Source of the DNA: an uncultured Acetobacteraceae bacterium
GTDB taxonomy: Bacteria; Pseudomonadota; Alphaproteobacteria; Acetobacterales; Acetobacteraceae
Length of the DNA stretch: 64,000 nt
Assembly (NCBI GenBank): GCA_903907955.1
Contig: CAIVPZ010000031.1
Coordinates: 1 to 64,000, forward strand
Direction of reading: 5' to 3'
Position 1 is the first letter of the stretch; each line of letters opens with the position of its first letter. The position numbers were made by a program, and so were the translations under genes. This document shows, piece by piece, positions 1 through 9,045 of this stretch. The notes beneath the pieces were generated by a model. It was not told where the DNA came from, did not search any database, and saw only the letters and a program-made list of their open reading frames with translations.

Positions 1-545
1 ACTGACACGGTCGCAATCTCATATTTGGCTGAGGTCGTGGTACCCCACCATACCCCCGATATCCAGTCCCTTGCGGCTCCAAGCCGAGAATCACTTTTCC
101 CTGTCATTCACTGCGGTTTCAGAGAATCGGACGGCCCTGCCAGCAGGGCGATGACGCGGACGGTCGGGGAGAACGCGACCCCGCACCAGCCGGCACGAAA
201 AACCAGGCAATACATCAACCAAAAGTTGTATCAAATGCTTCTATCTGTACTTTTAAGACAGCATTCGCTACGCAAGACACCAGAACGTTGCTGATTTACC
301 AGAACAATCAACCACAGATCGTGCGCAGCACAAGAATTACTAAACAACGAGCCATCACGATCCCGTGATTGATGCCAAAATAACTATATACGTGATGCAG
401 ATTACGGGTTATTGCTGAAATAACCAGAGTACACCACCAAACCAAAACTCAGGGCTTTTCCAAAGATCGGCGTCGGTGTTTGGACGTACAAAATCCCGTT
501 GCGCCACGTCTTCGTGACGCTGGCTTCTGCTAAGGAGAAACCAAC
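1..545. other. Gene-poor left end upstream of the first PEP-CTERM gene
   Basis: I see no convincing gene here. The only notable open frame (25-294) needs a TTG start, has no ribosome-binding site and resembles nothing I recognise. Positions 300-545 are visibly more AT-rich than the rest of the window and carry the inverted repeats listed separately. A good ribosome-binding site (aaggag, 532-537) precedes the ATG at 546. Confidence 0.5.
354..425. promoter_or_regulatory. Two inverted repeats in the PEP-CTERM gene leader
   Basis: Two short perfect inverted repeats lie in the AT-rich region before the gene at 546. ATCACG-ATCC-CGTGAT is at 354-369, and GGTTATT-GCTGA-AATAACC is at 407-425. They could be regulator binding sites or part of a structured leader. 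No canonical sigma-54 element (GG-N10-GC with a TGGCAC core) was found near them, so this PEP-CTERM gene seems to be controlled differently from the one at 63124-63759. The function is inferred only from symmetry and position. Confidence 0.35.
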
Positions 546-1421
546 ATGAAGACAAACTTCCGTGTCACCGCAGGCATTCCTGGCATTCTTCGCGCGAGAG
601 CAACTAAAATAGCCGTCGTCGTCGCCGCCGTTGCGGCGACCTTTGCATTGCCGGCCAGGGCTGACCTCATCTTCAGCGGCACCGGAACCTCTTTCGCAAA
701 CGATCCAACGGCGGCAAAGGTCTCTTTCTCACTCAACGGCAACAAGTTTGAGATCGTTCTTACAAATACCGCGCCGGCAAAAGTGCAGGCTGACGTCCTG
801 ACGAATCTGCTTGTTACCACAGCTCCTTCTCCCGCCACCGCTTTGCCGGGTGCATCCGGAACGGCGGCGCTGACCCAGGGGAGTACGCTCGTATCGGGAA
901 CGCTCCCCCTCGATACACATACCATTGGCCAGGAGTGGGCATATTTCAGCGGCACTGGCGGCGGCGTTGCAAGTTCGGGCTTCGGCGTTGGAACCGGTAA
1001 CGGCAACCTGTGCGGCGGCGGCACCAACACCGTCCTCTGCCAAAATAACAATGCACAGCAGCTTGATGGTTCGGCCTACGGGCTCGTGGGACCGAATACC
1101 AAGTTTATCGGTCACGGTAATTTCGTTACGAACACCTACATCGAAAGCTCGATCACGATAGACATCATACTTGCTTCCAACTCGGACTTTAAACTCTCCG
1201 ATATCACGCACGTCCAGTTCCAGTACGGTACGGGAACTGACGACGCCAGCTATATTAGTTTTGATCTTAGGGACTGCACCGGCGGTTCAGATTGCACCTC
1301 CCATGATACCACCAAACCCGCACCGGAGCCGGCGTCCATGGCACTGTTCGGCACCAGCCTGCTCGGCTTCGGCCTGATCCGCCGCCGCAAGCATCAGCCG
1401 GCCGAACAACTGCCTGCCTGA
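546..1421 (+). CDS. PEP-CTERM sorting domain protein
   Basis: Predicted secreted substrate of exosortase A, 291 residues. The N-terminus has a basic stretch and a hydrophobic core (about residues 20-38, ending ALPARA), consistent with a signal peptide. The C-terminus has the full sorting signal: PEPAS at 260-264, a hydrophobic segment, then the basic cluster RRRK. In this system the exosortase is thought to process the signal at the membrane and the protein ends up outside the cell. The middle of the protein is Gly/Thr/Asn-rich and matches no fold I recognise; two cysteine pairs (LCGGG...LCQ and RDCTGGSDC) may form disulfides. A clear aaggag ribosome-binding site fixes the start. The exosortase gene is 12 kb away on the other strand. 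The sorting call is firm; the role of the mature protein is unknown. Confidence 0.9.
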   Translation: MKTNFRVTAGIPGILRARATKIAVVVAAVAATFALPARADLIFSGTGTSFANDPTAAKVSFSLNGNKFEIVLTNTAPAKVQADVLTNLLVTTAPSPATALPGASGTAALTQGSTLVSGTLPLDTHTIGQEWAYFSGTGGGVASSGFGVGTGNGNLCGGGTNTVLCQNNNAQQLDGSAYGLVGPNTKFIGHGNFVTNTYIESSITIDIILASNSDFKLSDITHVQFQYGTGTDDASYISFDLRDCTGGSDCTSHDTTKPAPEPASMALFGTSLLGFGLIRRRKHQPAEQLPA

Positions 1422-1456
1422 TCTGCCCGGACCGCTCGGCGGATATCGGCACGGGC

Positions 1457-1475
1457 CGTCAGGACCTTCCTGACG
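1457..1475 (+). terminator. Hairpin after the PEP-CTERM gene
   Basis: CGTCAGGA-CCT-TCCTGACG is a perfect 8-bp stem with a 3-nt loop, 36 bases after the stop codon at 1421. It is followed only by a short TT, so it is a weak intrinsic terminator or an RNA 3'-end stabiliser. Confidence 0.5.
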
Positions 1476-1550
1476 TTACCCACCAACGCCGGCAATCCGC
1501 GGCGAACTTGGCAACATCGTGCGGCGACGCGGGCCGCGCATGCGGACGGG

Positions 1551-1580
1551 CCGGCGGGCGCTTGCGAAAGCGCCCGCCGG
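1551..1580 (-). terminator. Strong 13-bp hairpin after the Cache-domain gene
   Basis: Positions 1551-1563 and 1568-1580 form a perfect 13-bp GC-rich stem around a GCGA loop. It lies 7 bases beyond the stop codon of the minus-strand gene at 1588-2040. No T-run follows, but the stem strength and position fit a terminator for that gene. Confidence 0.6.
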
Positions 1581-1587
1581 CACCACG

Positions 1588-2040
1588 CTACTTGTAGTAG
1601 CCGACCCCGCAGACGAGATCGGAAACCTTGGTCACGTAGGACGATTTCGCCACCGGGGTCTGCGTGCCCGGGCGCGGGAACATATAGTCGACTTCGGCAA
1701 CCTTGCCCTCCTGGGCAACCGCCAGCATTTCGACCACGAACGTCTTGCCGTTGCCGTCCTTGAGCACCTTGCCGTCCTGCCCCATCAGCTTCGGGTTGGT
1801 GTGCGCGACGAACTTGCCGTCGAGATCGAGGCAGAAGACATACAGGTCGCGATCCTTGAACCCGTTCTCCCCCTTGACGAACTGGCTGAGCGCCGCGGGC
1901 TTGTCCGCCTTGACCGCGGTGGCCGCACGGTCAAGCAACGCCCGCGCCTCCGGGGCGGTACCGTCGGCGGCCTGCACCGGCAGGGCAGACAGGAACAGCA
2001 GGCTTGAGCAAATGGCCGAAGCTGCAATTAAGCGTCGCAT
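1588..2040 (-). CDS. Secreted single-Cache-domain protein
   Basis: A 150-residue exported protein. It has a clear signal peptide (MRRLIAASAICSSLLFLSAL, cleavage near VQAADG) followed by one small Cache-like sensor domain. Recognisable features are KGENGFKDRDLYVFCLD, DGKFVAHTNPKLMGQD, VDYMFPRPGTQTPVAKSSYV and a terminal VCGVGYYK, as in periplasmic single-Cache proteins. Such domains usually bind small ligands for kinases or chemoreceptors, but this protein has no membrane or output domain, so it may act as a free periplasmic ligand-binding protein. The start at 2040 is preceded by GGGAGG with six-base spacing; longer upstream starts lack a signal peptide at their N-terminus. It stands alone between two hairpins and an apparently empty region. 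The ligand is unknown. Confidence 0.85.
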   Translation of the reverse strand: MRRLIAASAICSSLLFLSALPVQAADGTAPEARALLDRAATAVKADKPAALSQFVKGENGFKDRDLYVFCLDLDGKFVAHTNPKLMGQDGKVLKDGNGKTFVVEMLAVAQEGKVAEVDYMFPRPGTQTPVAKSSYVTKVSDLVCGVGYYK

Positions 2041-2415
2041 GGGTTTCCTCCCGTGTTTGTCGTCGCCTGTCGTTGCGTTTACGCGTATCCTGCAACGACA
2101 TCGCCGGCCCAGGGTAGCGTCCCGCGCGGCAATGGTAAACCAGACATCGCCCCGGGGCGCTGCCCCGGGATTGCCGCCGGCCCATCGGCAAGGTCCTGGC
2201 GACATTCCGGCTTGAAACGCCCGTCGATGCCCGGTACGTTGCTCGTCCAGGCGATGCCCGGAGAACAGCTTTCCACAAGACCGACAACACTTCCGCACAG
2301 ACGAAGCTCGACAGCGAACCGAGGATCTTCTGGAAATGTCAGAAAACACTCGACATTCTGGTCAATCCGCCCCGACGGGTGACTTGCTTCCAACCGGTTT
2401 TTCGCGTTAGTTCCC
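2041..2415. other. Intergenic region with nothing recognised
   Basis: About 375 bases lie between the divergent Cache-domain and radical SAM genes. Open frames here are short and overlapping on both strands. I recognise no promoter, repeat or RNA gene beyond the GGGAGG ribosome-binding site of the minus-strand gene just above 2040. Confidence 0.4.
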
Positions 2416-3741
2416 ATGCCAAGACTTCTGATCATCCAGGCAGCCACCTACCGCTCCCGCGACGACCGGCGTCCGCTCCGAATCCGCAAACGCAAACTGG
2501 TGGGCGCGGTGATGCCCTACCTGGCGGCCCTTGCACCGCCAGGCTGGGACATCACCCTGGTCGATGACGCGATCGAAGACCCGGATTACAACGCTGCCGT
2601 CGACGTCGTCGCCATCACCGCCCGCATGGTCACCTCGCTGCGGGCCTACGAAATCGCCGACCTGTTCCGGGCCAGGAAGATCCCCGTCCTGATGGGCGGG
2701 CCGCATGCGACGTTCTACAGCGCGGAAATGGCCGAACACGCCGACGGCGTGTGCATCGGGGAAGCCGAGGAAATCTTCCCCGCAATGCTGGAAGATGCCG
2801 CCGCCGGGCGGCTGCAGCAATTCTATCAGCGCAACGACGTCGCCAGCCTTGCCGGCATGCCGACCCCGCGCTGGGATCTGCTCAATCCGAAGCATTACGT
2901 GTTCTACCGGCCATTCGTGATCCAGCAGTCCCGCGGCTGTCCCTACACCTGCGATTTCTGCGCCGAACGCCGCCTGAACGGCGATTACGGCTACCGCGAC
3001 CGCCCGGTGGCCGAAGTGGTCGAGGAAATCAGGAAATGCGGCAGCCGCCACATCTTCTTCGCCGCCAGCCAGTTCGTCGGCCACAAGGGGCGCACGATGG
3101 AATTGCTGGAAGCCCTCATTCCGCTGAAGATACGCTGGTCCGCCCTGTTTTCCCCGCGCTTCGGTCTCGATGCGCAATTCCTTGATCTGGCCAAGCGGTC
3201 CGGCCTGCTGCATGTCAACATGGGAATCGAGAGCGTTTCCCAGGACACCCTGAAATCAATGCGCAAGGAGTTCAACCGCTCCCACAGCTACGCGGATATG
3301 ATCGACAACCTCAACAAAAGGAACATCAGCTTTTCTTTCAATTTCGTATTCGGAACCGATTCCGACAGCCAGGACATTTTCCCCGCGACCCTGAAATTCC
3401 TGCAGGCGCACAGGGTTCCGGCGGCCTATTTCAATGTGCTGGTTCCGCTGCGTGGCACGCCCCTTTATGACCGCATGAAGGAGGACGGCCGCATCATCGA
3501 CGAGCCGAACATGGAACGCTGGCCCGGCGTTTTCTGCCACTTCCACCCTTCGCAGATGTCCGCGCAGGACCTGGTGGCGCAGGTCCAGAAGCTGCAGCGC
3601 GAATTCTATTCGCTGCGCCTGATCACGCAGCGCCTGCGGTTTCCGCGTACGCAGGCCGATCTCGCATCCTGGAACGTGAACATGACACAGCGAAAAGTGG
3701 CGCTGCATTCGGATACGATGTGCGAGTTCAGCGAATTCTGA
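2416..3741 (+). CDS. B12-binding-type radical SAM protein
   Basis: A 441-residue radical SAM enzyme. The N-terminal third (about 1-125) resembles the cobalamin-binding Rossmann domain of B12-dependent radical SAM proteins (ITLVDDAIED, VLMGGPHAT, CIGEAEE). The core begins at SRGCPYTCDFCAERR with the cluster-binding CxxxCxxC cysteines C175, C179 and C182, and continues with the SAM-barrel motifs NMGIES and FVFGTD. The family catalyses radical methylations and rearrangements on lipids, tetrapyrroles, peptides or sugars; the substrate cannot be told from sequence. The classical DxHxxG cobalamin ligand is not obvious, so cofactor binding may be base-off or lost. It is a single gene with a weak ribosome-binding site, followed by repeat A1. 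A role in polysaccharide or lipid modification is only a guess from context. Confidence 0.85.
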   Translation: MPRLLIIQAATYRSRDDRRPLRIRKRKLVGAVMPYLAALAPPGWDITLVDDAIEDPDYNAAVDVVAITARMVTSLRAYEIADLFRARKIPVLMGGPHATFYSAEMAEHADGVCIGEAEEIFPAMLEDAAAGRLQQFYQRNDVASLAGMPTPRWDLLNPKHYVFYRPFVIQQSRGCPYTCDFCAERRLNGDYGYRDRPVAEVVEEIRKCGSRHIFFAASQFVGHKGRTMELLEALIPLKIRWSALFSPRFGLDAQFLDLAKRSGLLHVNMGIESVSQDTLKSMRKEFNRSHSYADMIDNLNKRNISFSFNFVFGTDSDSQDIFPATLKFLQAHRVPAAYFNVLVPLRGTPLYDRMKEDGRIIDEPNMERWPGVFCHFHPSQMSAQDLVAQVQKLQREFYSLRLITQRLRFPRTQADLASWNVNMTQRKVALHSDTMCEFSEF

Positions 3742-3760
3742 ACGGTCCGGCGCGATCCTG

Positions 3761-3890
3761 TCGGGGCTTCGCCCCGAACCCCACCAGGGCTTTGCCCTGG
3801 ACCCACCAAGGGCCGGAGGCCCTTGGAACCCAATGACAAATGGGGTCAAGGGGGCCCCCTTGCGGGTACAGGGCAGCGCCCTGGCCTTGC
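3761..3890. repeat. Repeat A, copy 1 (GC-rich hairpin cluster)
   Basis: A run of consecutive imperfect palindromes: cGGGGC-ttc-GCCCCg, CCAGGGC-ttt-GCCCTGG, CCAAGGGCC-gga-GGCCCTTGG, AAGGGGG-cc-CCCCTT and CAGGGC-agc-GCCCTG. It fills the gap between the radical SAM gene and the convergent response-regulator gene. The same module order, inverted, recurs at 37418-37554 and 56274-56402, and a partial copy lies inside a gene at 16117-16191. It is REP/BIME-like and may also act as a bidirectional terminator. Confidence 0.85.
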
Positions 3891-4022
3891 TGTGATTTGT
3901 CACAGTAGACCCGCCGCCCCGTTGCCGCGATCGTTCAGGACGTTGCGGCACGAGGTGATTGCATGGATTTCCGGGGCTTGCTGCGGGGCACGCAAAGCAG
4001 GCATCGGCCGGCCGCGTTCGGC

Positions 4023-4628
4023 CTAGGGTTCGATCAATTGCCCGGCCGCCGCCTTGACCGCCGCATGCATGCGGGTTGTCGTGTTCAGCTTCAGCCGCGC
4101 GTTGTCGATATGGAAATCGACCGTTCGCTTGGTCAGGCCGAGGATCTGGGCGATTTCCGACGAGGTCTTGCCGCGCGCGGCCCAGGTCAGCGTCTCCACC
4201 TCACGCTCGGTGAGGTTGACCAGTCTCGGCCATATCGCCATGCGCGCCACCCGTGCCAGCCGGGCGGTGATGATGGTAATCAATATGTCGAAATCAACCG
4301 GCTTGGTGATGTAGTCGTCCGCCCCGAGTTGCCGTCCTTTGAGTTCGTTCGCCCGATCGGAAAGCGCCGTCAGATAGATGAAGGGCATGCTGCTGAAGCG
4401 CGGCGCGATCGCGATCAGCCGCTCCAGCAGATCGAAGCCGGACAGAACAGGCATGCTGATGTCAGCCAGCACGATATCCGGCTGCCTGGCCAGGATTGCC
4501 TGAAATCCCTGTTCGCCGTCATAGGCCATGCTGACCTTGAAGCCACGATCGACCAGTTCTTCGGCGATCAGGCCCACCGTATCACGATCGTCGTCGACGC
4601 AAAGAACGTGCCGGCGCTGGTCCCCCAT
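4023..4628 (-). CDS. LuxR-type (NarL/FixJ) response regulator
   Basis: A 201-residue two-component response regulator. The receiver domain (about 7-122) has the acidic pair in CVDDD, the phospho-acceptor D56 in LADISMP, the switch threonine in YLTALS and K109 in ITKPVD. The C-terminal LuxR helix-turn-helix (about 136-195) has LTEREVETLTWAARGKTSSE and TKRTVDFHIDNARLKL, so it is a DNA-binding transcription factor. It is divergent from the histidine kinase starting at 4781 with 152 bases between the starts; that arrangement makes the kinase its likely partner. Its targets may include the neighbouring porin or the polysaccharide genes, but no binding site was identified. Confidence 0.9.
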   Translation of the reverse strand: MGDQRRHVLCVDDDRDTVGLIAEELVDRGFKVSMAYDGEQGFQAILARQPDIVLADISMPVLSGFDLLERLIAIAPRFSSMPFIYLTALSDRANELKGRQLGADDYITKPVDFDILITIITARLARVARMAIWPRLVNLTEREVETLTWAARGKTSSEIAQILGLTKRTVDFHIDNARLKLNTTTRMHAAVKAAAGQLIEP

Positions 4629-4780
4629 TGTCTCCCCAGTTCATGCAAGCGCCACAATCGGGGGGCAGCACGCATCCCGCCATGGCACGCCACCACCTGT
4701 CCCCTCCCCTATCTCGTTGCATTGCAGCGGTCAAACCCGACTTCCGCCGCGGTGCCACTCCGGCGGGACGGAACCGTGTA

Positions 4781-6334
4781 ATGCGATACTCGCAATCCCT
4801 CAGTGGCCGGCTCTCCCTGCTGTTCTTCTCGCTGTTCGCGGCAATTGTGGTTCTTGGCCTGGCCAGCGCCTGGAGCCTGAGCAATTCCAACGAGGTATCG
4901 ACCGACGTGCGGGATCGCTGGCTGCCCAGCACGCGGCTGCTCGGCGATCTCAACAACTTCACCTCGGATTACCGTGCCGCCGAGGCCGACAGCCTGCTGC
5001 AGTCGACCGCAGCCGAACGCGCCGCCACCCTGCATGACATGCAGGTGCTCGATCAGGAGATCACCCGGGCGCAACAGGGCTACGAGCGCATACGCCACGA
5101 CGATGAGGAATCCGCCCTCTACGGGAAATTCAGTTCCACCTGGTCCGCCTACAGGCAGTCGGCCGATCAGGTCATCGCCCTGGCATCGGCGGGGCAGAAT
5201 GCCGAAGCGGCCACGCTCTACCGGACGACGTCGCGAACGACATATGACGCCGCGAGCGATCTGCTTGGACGATTGACCGACACCAACGTGATGCGGGCAG
5301 CCCAGGCCAGCGAGCATTCCGTGCTGGCCTTCCGGCAGGCGCGCTGGCTGATGATCGGGGGATTGCTGGCCGCGGGTCTGATGCTGGCCGTCGTCATATT
5401 CCAGGTCCGGCGTTCGGTATCGCGTCCCCTGCTCGATCTCGGCCGGTCGATGCTTCAGCTTGCCGCCAACGACACCGCCCTCACCATCATGCACACCGGC
5501 CGAACCGACGAAATCGGCGAGATGGCACGCGCCGTCATGGTGTTTCGCGGCAATGCGATCGAGTTGGTGCAAAGCCAGCGCGACCTGGCGCAACAGGCCG
5601 CGGTGCTGGAAGAAAAATTGGCGCATGAACGCAACGTGACCGAGTTGCAGCGCAACTTCATCTCGATGATCACGCATGAATTCCGCACCCCGCTCACCCA
5701 CATCGATGCCCAGGCGCAGCGCATGATCAGCCTGAAGGAGCGGCTGAGCGCCGAGGAGATTGTCGAGCGTGCGGGCCGGGTGCGGCTCGCGGTGACGCGG
5801 ATCGTCCGGCTGATCGACAACCTGGTGGACACCTCGCGCCTGCTGGACAGCGACACCGGCCTGTTTTTTTGCACCGAGTCGATCAACCTGGGCACCGTTT
5901 TGCACGATGCCTGCTGCCTGCAGCGGGAGACGTCACAAAGCGTGGAAATACTGGAGGATTACGGACCCAGGCCATTGCATCTGCATGGAGATCCGAAACT
6001 GCTTCTCCATGTGTTCAGCAACCTTCTCTCCAATGCTGTAAAATACTCCAAGAACAGTGGGAAGATAGTTATCCAGGCAAGCCAGAACCATGGGATCACG
6101 TCGGTAGTCGTTGAGGATAACGGAATTGGCATTCCGGAAGCTGATAGAGAACAGATATTTACCAGATACTACCGTGGCAGCAACGTGATCGGTTTTGACG
6201 GAACCGGTGTCGGTCTTTTCCTTGTCGCGACCGTCGTGCGTCTGCACGGCGGCAACATCTCGGTCGAGAGCAGCGAAGGAAAAGGCTCGCGGTTCACCGT
6301 GAACCTGCCCAATCGCCTGTCTCCGGCCGCCTGA
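4781..6334 (+). CDS. Membrane-bound sensor histidine kinase
   Basis: A 517-residue sensor kinase. TM1 is at about 11-32 and TM2 at about 188-208, bracketing a 155-residue helical periplasmic sensor of the four-helix-bundle type. A HAMP linker and coiled coil (about 209-290) follow. The dimerisation domain has H299 in ITHEFRTPL. The ATP-binding domain has the N box NLLSNAVKYS, the G1 box VVEDNGIGIP, the F box FTRYYRGSN and the G2 box GTGVGLFLV. I chose the ATG at 4781 because the open extension to 4628 contains no recognisable domain and the first hydrophobic segment follows directly. The likely partner is the divergent response regulator at 4023-4628. The signal it senses is unknown. Confidence 0.9.
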   Translation: MRYSQSLSGRLSLLFFSLFAAIVVLGLASAWSLSNSNEVSTDVRDRWLPSTRLLGDLNNFTSDYRAAEADSLLQSTAAERAATLHDMQVLDQEITRAQQGYERIRHDDEESALYGKFSSTWSAYRQSADQVIALASAGQNAEAATLYRTTSRTTYDAASDLLGRLTDTNVMRAAQASEHSVLAFRQARWLMIGGLLAAGLMLAVVIFQVRRSVSRPLLDLGRSMLQLAANDTALTIMHTGRTDEIGEMARAVMVFRGNAIELVQSQRDLAQQAAVLEEKLAHERNVTELQRNFISMITHEFRTPLTHIDAQAQRMISLKERLSAEEIVERAGRVRLAVTRIVRLIDNLVDTSRLLDSDTGLFFCTESINLGTVLHDACCLQRETSQSVEILEDYGPRPLHLHGDPKLLLHVFSNLLSNAVKYSKNSGKIVIQASQNHGITSVVVEDNGIGIPEADREQIFTRYYRGSNVIGFDGTGVGLFLVATVVRLHGGNISVESSEGKGSRFTVNLPNRLSPAA

Positions 6335-6457
6335 CCGGACCAAAGCCGGGCCAAGCGCTGGTCTGCCCTACGGTCATTTCTCCCCTCGGCCCCGCCACCC
6401 GCATGGGGTATGAGACTGCCGCCGCGGTTGCGGCAGCACGTTTTCGAGGGAAAAACC

Positions 6458-7762
6458 ATGATCTGCAGGCAATTGTTGCCGGCGCGCGTTGTTGGCGTGG
6501 CGATAGTGGCGTTGGCGGCACTGCCAATCGCGAGCGGCCCGGCCCAGGCCGCCGCCGCGGCAGCCGCGGCGGCGGCAGCCTCCGCGGCATCGGCAGCGGC
6601 GGCAGCCACCAGCGGGCACGCGACGCCGCGGATCGATCTCGGCCCGCCGGCCGACGCAACCGACTTCACGCAGCCGCTCAGCCAGCAGTTGAACGTTTAC
6701 TACGACGAATACGCCGCATTCAAAACCCAGCTCCAGAACGACTATAATATCCAGTTCACCATGCCCGTCTCGGTGTTCGGGCAATGGGCCAAGCCGCATG
6801 GCGGCCAGGGCAACGCCGAACTGGTCTACACGCCCGATATCAGCTGGACACCGTTCACCGACACGTCGGTCGGCTCGGGCGCGGTCGATATCCAGGTGCA
6901 GAGTTACCAGTTCTGGACCCGCCCCACCACCGGCACCCGGACCGCCCGCATGGGCCTGATCACCCAGCCGAACGCCTGGGGCGCCAACGGCTACCAGATT
7001 GCCCAGCTGACCTACACCCACACCTTTCCCGGCAACTGGCTGGCCCTCGCCGTCGGGCAGTATTCGTTCGGCAACTATGACGACAATAAATATACCGGGG
7101 ACGCGCAGACCACGTTCATCAACTACGCGCTCGCGCAGAACGGCACGGAAACCTATATCAACGCCGGCACCGGCGCCTACGTGCAGATCTCGCCGAACGA
7201 CTCGTGGCAGTTCGCCGCCGGCTTTCAGAGCGCCACCGACGTCTCCGGGCACGCGCTGACCACCAACGGCTATGGCAGCGGCAAGGTCGCCTATTTCCTC
7301 TCGGGGCAATGGACGACGACATTCCTGGCGGGTGGTGTTTACAATATCATATACTATGAACAGCCCTCCGTGCCGCTGCAGCCAAGTGCGTCGAAGGGTG
7401 TTTCGTTCAGCGCGTCGCAGGATCTCGACGACACCTTCGGGCTGTTCTTTCGCGCCAACAACGCCTCGGGCGCTGCCATCCCGATCGAAACCTCCATCGC
7501 CTTCGGCGGCGTCATCAACAATCCGTTCGGCCGCCTCCGGCTCGACCAGCTCGGGATCGGCTTTGCCTGGGACAAAACCAACAAGTCGGCGATCATAGGC
7601 CCGTCGCGCAATGCGGAATGGATCGGCGAGATTTACTACAACTACTGGATCTTCAAGGGCCTGTTCGTCACACCGGACGCACAGGTCTATCTCAACCCCG
7701 CCCTCGCCCCGAAGACGAACGTCGCCGGCGCGTTCACCCTTCGTACCACGCTCGAATTCTGA
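6458..7762 (+). CDS. OprB-like outer-membrane porin with a poly-alanine leader
   Basis: A 434-residue predicted outer-membrane beta-barrel. After a signal peptide (MICRQLLPAR..., cleavage near AQA) comes a run of about 25 residues that is almost only Ala and Ser. Alternating amphipathic strands then run to the terminal aromatic TLRTTLEF, typical of porins. Phrases such as PDISWTPF, LTYTHTFPGNWLALAVGQYSFGNYD and NYALAQNGTETYINAG resemble carbohydrate-selective OprB-type or related porins. GAGGG six bases before the ATG fixes the start; a longer start at 6410 adds no signal. It could take up sugars released from or used for the polysaccharide. The poly-Ala run is odd and may vary in length by slippage. 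Confidence 0.75.
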   Translation: MICRQLLPARVVGVAIVALAALPIASGPAQAAAAAAAAAAASAASAAAAATSGHATPRIDLGPPADATDFTQPLSQQLNVYYDEYAAFKTQLQNDYNIQFTMPVSVFGQWAKPHGGQGNAELVYTPDISWTPFTDTSVGSGAVDIQVQSYQFWTRPTTGTRTARMGLITQPNAWGANGYQIAQLTYTHTFPGNWLALAVGQYSFGNYDDNKYTGDAQTTFINYALAQNGTETYINAGTGAYVQISPNDSWQFAAGFQSATDVSGHALTTNGYGSGKVAYFLSGQWTTTFLAGGVYNIIYYEQPSVPLQPSASKGVSFSASQDLDDTFGLFFRANNASGAAIPIETSIAFGGVINNPFGRLRLDQLGIGFAWDKTNKSAIIGPSRNAEWIGEIYYNYWIFKGLFVTPDAQVYLNPALAPKTNVAGAFTLRTTLEF

Positions 7763-7890
7763 TTTTCACCCCAACCACGCCGCCGCAATCCTTCCGCCGC
7801 CTGGGCAGCCAAACGGCCCAAAGGACAAACCCCGTCGCGCAGCAGCGCGACGGGCAGGGCCGGAAACCGCGCCCCGAGTCGCCGCAGTTT

Positions 7891-8072
7891 GGACTCTACT
7901 GACGCCCCACCCCACCCGGAGTTATCCACAGGCCGCCATACTTATCCCCAGGACTCTGCTGACGCGACTTTGGACTCTACCGACGCGACTCGGAGTTATC
8001 CCCTGGACTCTACTGACGAATCTAATAGTAGATTCTAATAGCTTTCCTAATAGCTTGCGTCAGTAGAGTCCC
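7891..8072. other. Probable replication origin: iterons, DnaA boxes, AT-rich repeats
   Basis: Five copies of an iteron with core GGACTCTACTGACG (allowing A/G and T/C changes) are at 7891, 7951, 7972, 8005 and, inverted, at 8058-8071. Interspersed are a perfect DnaA box TTATCCACA (7922-7930) and two relaxed versions, TTATCCCCA (7942-7950) and TTATCCCCT (7996-8004). Next to them is an AT-rich stretch with three spaced copies of CTAATAG (8022, 8035, 8047), suited to be the DNA-unwinding element. The array lies directly before a RepA-type initiator gene. Iterons, DnaA boxes, AT-rich repeats and a rep gene together are the classic layout of a theta-type plasmid origin. Confidence 0.85.
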
Positions 8073-8110
8073 ACTTGCATCCGCCGCAACAACCCGCCCA
8101 TTATGCCGCC

Positions 8111-9040
8111 ATGGGTGAAGTTCACAGGCTGATCCAGCAGCATGGCATCGAAGGCGCACGCGCCTTGGCCGCCAGCAAGGCCGAGCGCCATGCCATCGAC
8201 GCCGCGATGGCCGTCCTTTCGGACGAAGAAAACCGGCTCGGCATTACCCATGCCGGCTTTGCCATGACGTCCTTGCCGCACAAGCGCATCGAGGACGGCT
8301 TTTGGCGCCGGGAAGGTCATCGGACAACGCTGCTGGTGGAATCGGGTCGCAACCGGCACGGCGATCTGGTCGGCGTGCCCTATGGATCGATCGCCCGGCT
8401 GATCCTGCTCTACCTGCAAACCGAAGCAATCCGTACCAACTGCCCGGAAGTCGAGCTCGGCCGTTCGATGAATTCCTGGATGGGACGGATGTCGCTGTCG
8501 ACCGGCGGGCGCACCTACCAGCTGGTCACCGAACAGGCCCGGCGGATTTCCGCCTGCCGGCTGACCTTCTTCACCGATCGCGACAACGGCATCGAGGCCC
8601 GGCACAACGGCGCCTTCGTGCAGGACGCGATCTCGCTGGCCGGCGTCTCCGACGAGAACCAGCCATCGCTGTGGCAGGACCGGGTGCGGCTGGACGACGG
8701 CTTCTGGCGCTCGCTGCGCGACCATCCGGTGCCGGTGCGCGAGGAAGCGATCAAGGCGATCGGCACGCGCAGCCTGGCGATCGACGTCTATATCTGGCTT
8801 GCCTACCGGTTGCATGCGCTGACCAACCCGGCCCCGGTCAGCTGGACAGCGGTACACGGCCAGTTCGGCGCCGGATTCCGGCTGGTGCGGCAGATCAAGC
8901 CAACCTTCCTGGAAGCCCTGAACCTGGCGCTCGCGGTCTATCCGGAAGCAAGAGTGGAAGCGGACAAGGAAGGGCTGGTGCTGCACCCCTCCCCCCCGGC
9001 GGTCCCCAGGAGCGAGGCGCGACGGCTCGGCATTGCCTGA
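8111..9040 (+). CDS. repA: RepA-type plasmid replication initiator
   Basis: A 309-residue protein matching the plasmid-encoded RepA family (RepA C-terminal type). Recognisable family stretches are GVPYGSIARLILLYLQTEAIR, ELGRSMNSWMGRMSL, GGRTYQLVTEQARRISACRL and a winged-helix-like C-terminal region (LAYRLHAL...WTAVHGQFGAGF). It should bind the flanking iterons and open the origin together with DnaA. ATG 8111 was chosen because the longer open frame needs a TTG within the iteron region; neither start has a good ribosome-binding site, so expression may be weak and autoregulated through the overlapping iterons. No parA/parB genes are in the window, so partition must be encoded elsewhere. It implies that the surrounding locus is on a plasmid or chromid. 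Confidence 0.85.
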   Translation: MGEVHRLIQQHGIEGARALAASKAERHAIDAAMAVLSDEENRLGITHAGFAMTSLPHKRIEDGFWRREGHRTTLLVESGRNRHGDLVGVPYGSIARLILLYLQTEAIRTNCPEVELGRSMNSWMGRMSLSTGGRTYQLVTEQARRISACRLTFFTDRDNGIEARHNGAFVQDAISLAGVSDENQPSLWQDRVRLDDGFWRSLRDHPVPVREEAIKAIGTRSLAIDVYIWLAYRLHALTNPAPVSWTAVHGQFGAGFRLVRQIKPTFLEALNLALAVYPEARVEADKEGLVLHPSPPAVPRSEARRLGIA

Positions 9041-9045
9041 TGCCT

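Noticed and set aside
25-294. 89-residue open frame at the left edge
   Set aside because: It needs a TTG start without a ribosome-binding site and contains no recognisable feature.
3761-3890. CRISPR array or satellite
   Set aside because: The repeats are palindromes of different sequence with tiny loops, not identical direct repeats with unique spacers, and no cas genes are present.
4682-5540. Sigma-54 promoter candidates at TGGCAC hits (4682, 5524 and others)
   Set aside because: They lack the GC doublet ten bases after GG or lie inside coding sequence; only the site at 63818-63834 satisfies the spacing.
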